NCBI GenBank assembly: GCA_028275005.1
Contig: JAQCNN010000206.1
Span: 1 to 5,647, forward strand
DNA length: 5,647 nt
Source: Salinirussus sp.
GTDB taxonomy: Archaea > Halobacteriota > Halobacteria > Halobacteriales > Haloarculaceae
Reading direction: 5' to 3'
Below are positions 5,647-5,647 of the stretch, piece by piece (position 1 is the stretch's first letter; every line of letters starts with the position of its first letter). A program made the position numbers and the translations under genes. The notes beneath the pieces are model-generated. The model saw nothing but the letters and a program-made list of their open reading frames with translations, was not told the origin of the DNA and did no database searches.

Positions 5647-5647
5647 G

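Overview
The window looks like a piece of a haloarchaeal (class Halobacteria) chromosome. It is very GC-rich, and its proteins are loaded with Asp and Glu. Several genes have an AT-rich box about 25-30 nt upstream of the start codon and no obvious Shine-Dalgarno, which fits leaderless archaeal transcripts. The genus cannot be read from the sequence. All six genes lie on the minus strand, so transcription runs from high to low coordinates.

In order of transcription the layout is as follows. A small two-helix membrane protein of unknown function sits at the right edge (5398-5646). Next is an aldo/keto reductase with an intact catalytic tetrad that resembles YajO (4292-5278), followed by a palindrome plus T-run that may be its terminator. 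A stand-alone TrkA-N (RCK-type NAD-binding) protein comes next with its own promoter (3737-4168). Then a tightly coupled pair of membrane-bound bacterial-PH-domain proteins of the YdbS/YdbT type follows (2906-3580 and 1452-2909, 4-nt overlap). After a 351-nt gene-free gap comes a two-TM potassium-channel-like protein with cytoplasmic RCK domains (1100 to 1), cut off by the left edge of the window.

Two of the six genes carry RCK/TrkA-N domains, which belong to potassium flux control, a central task for a salt-in halophile. They flank the YdbS/YdbT pair, an envelope protein family linked in Bacillus to resistance to antimicrobial compounds. Any functional link between these is inference from proximity only. 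The reductase and the small membrane protein look like independent units.

No mobile element, CRISPR array, tRNA, rRNA or obvious new multi-gene system is visible. The most interesting points are a 21-bp dyad that encloses the predicted TATA box of the channel gene, the degenerate nucleotide-binding motif in the channel's first RCK domain beside an intact one in the second, a variant selectivity filter, and the CCGCATATGCGG palindrome between the reductase and trkA-like genes.
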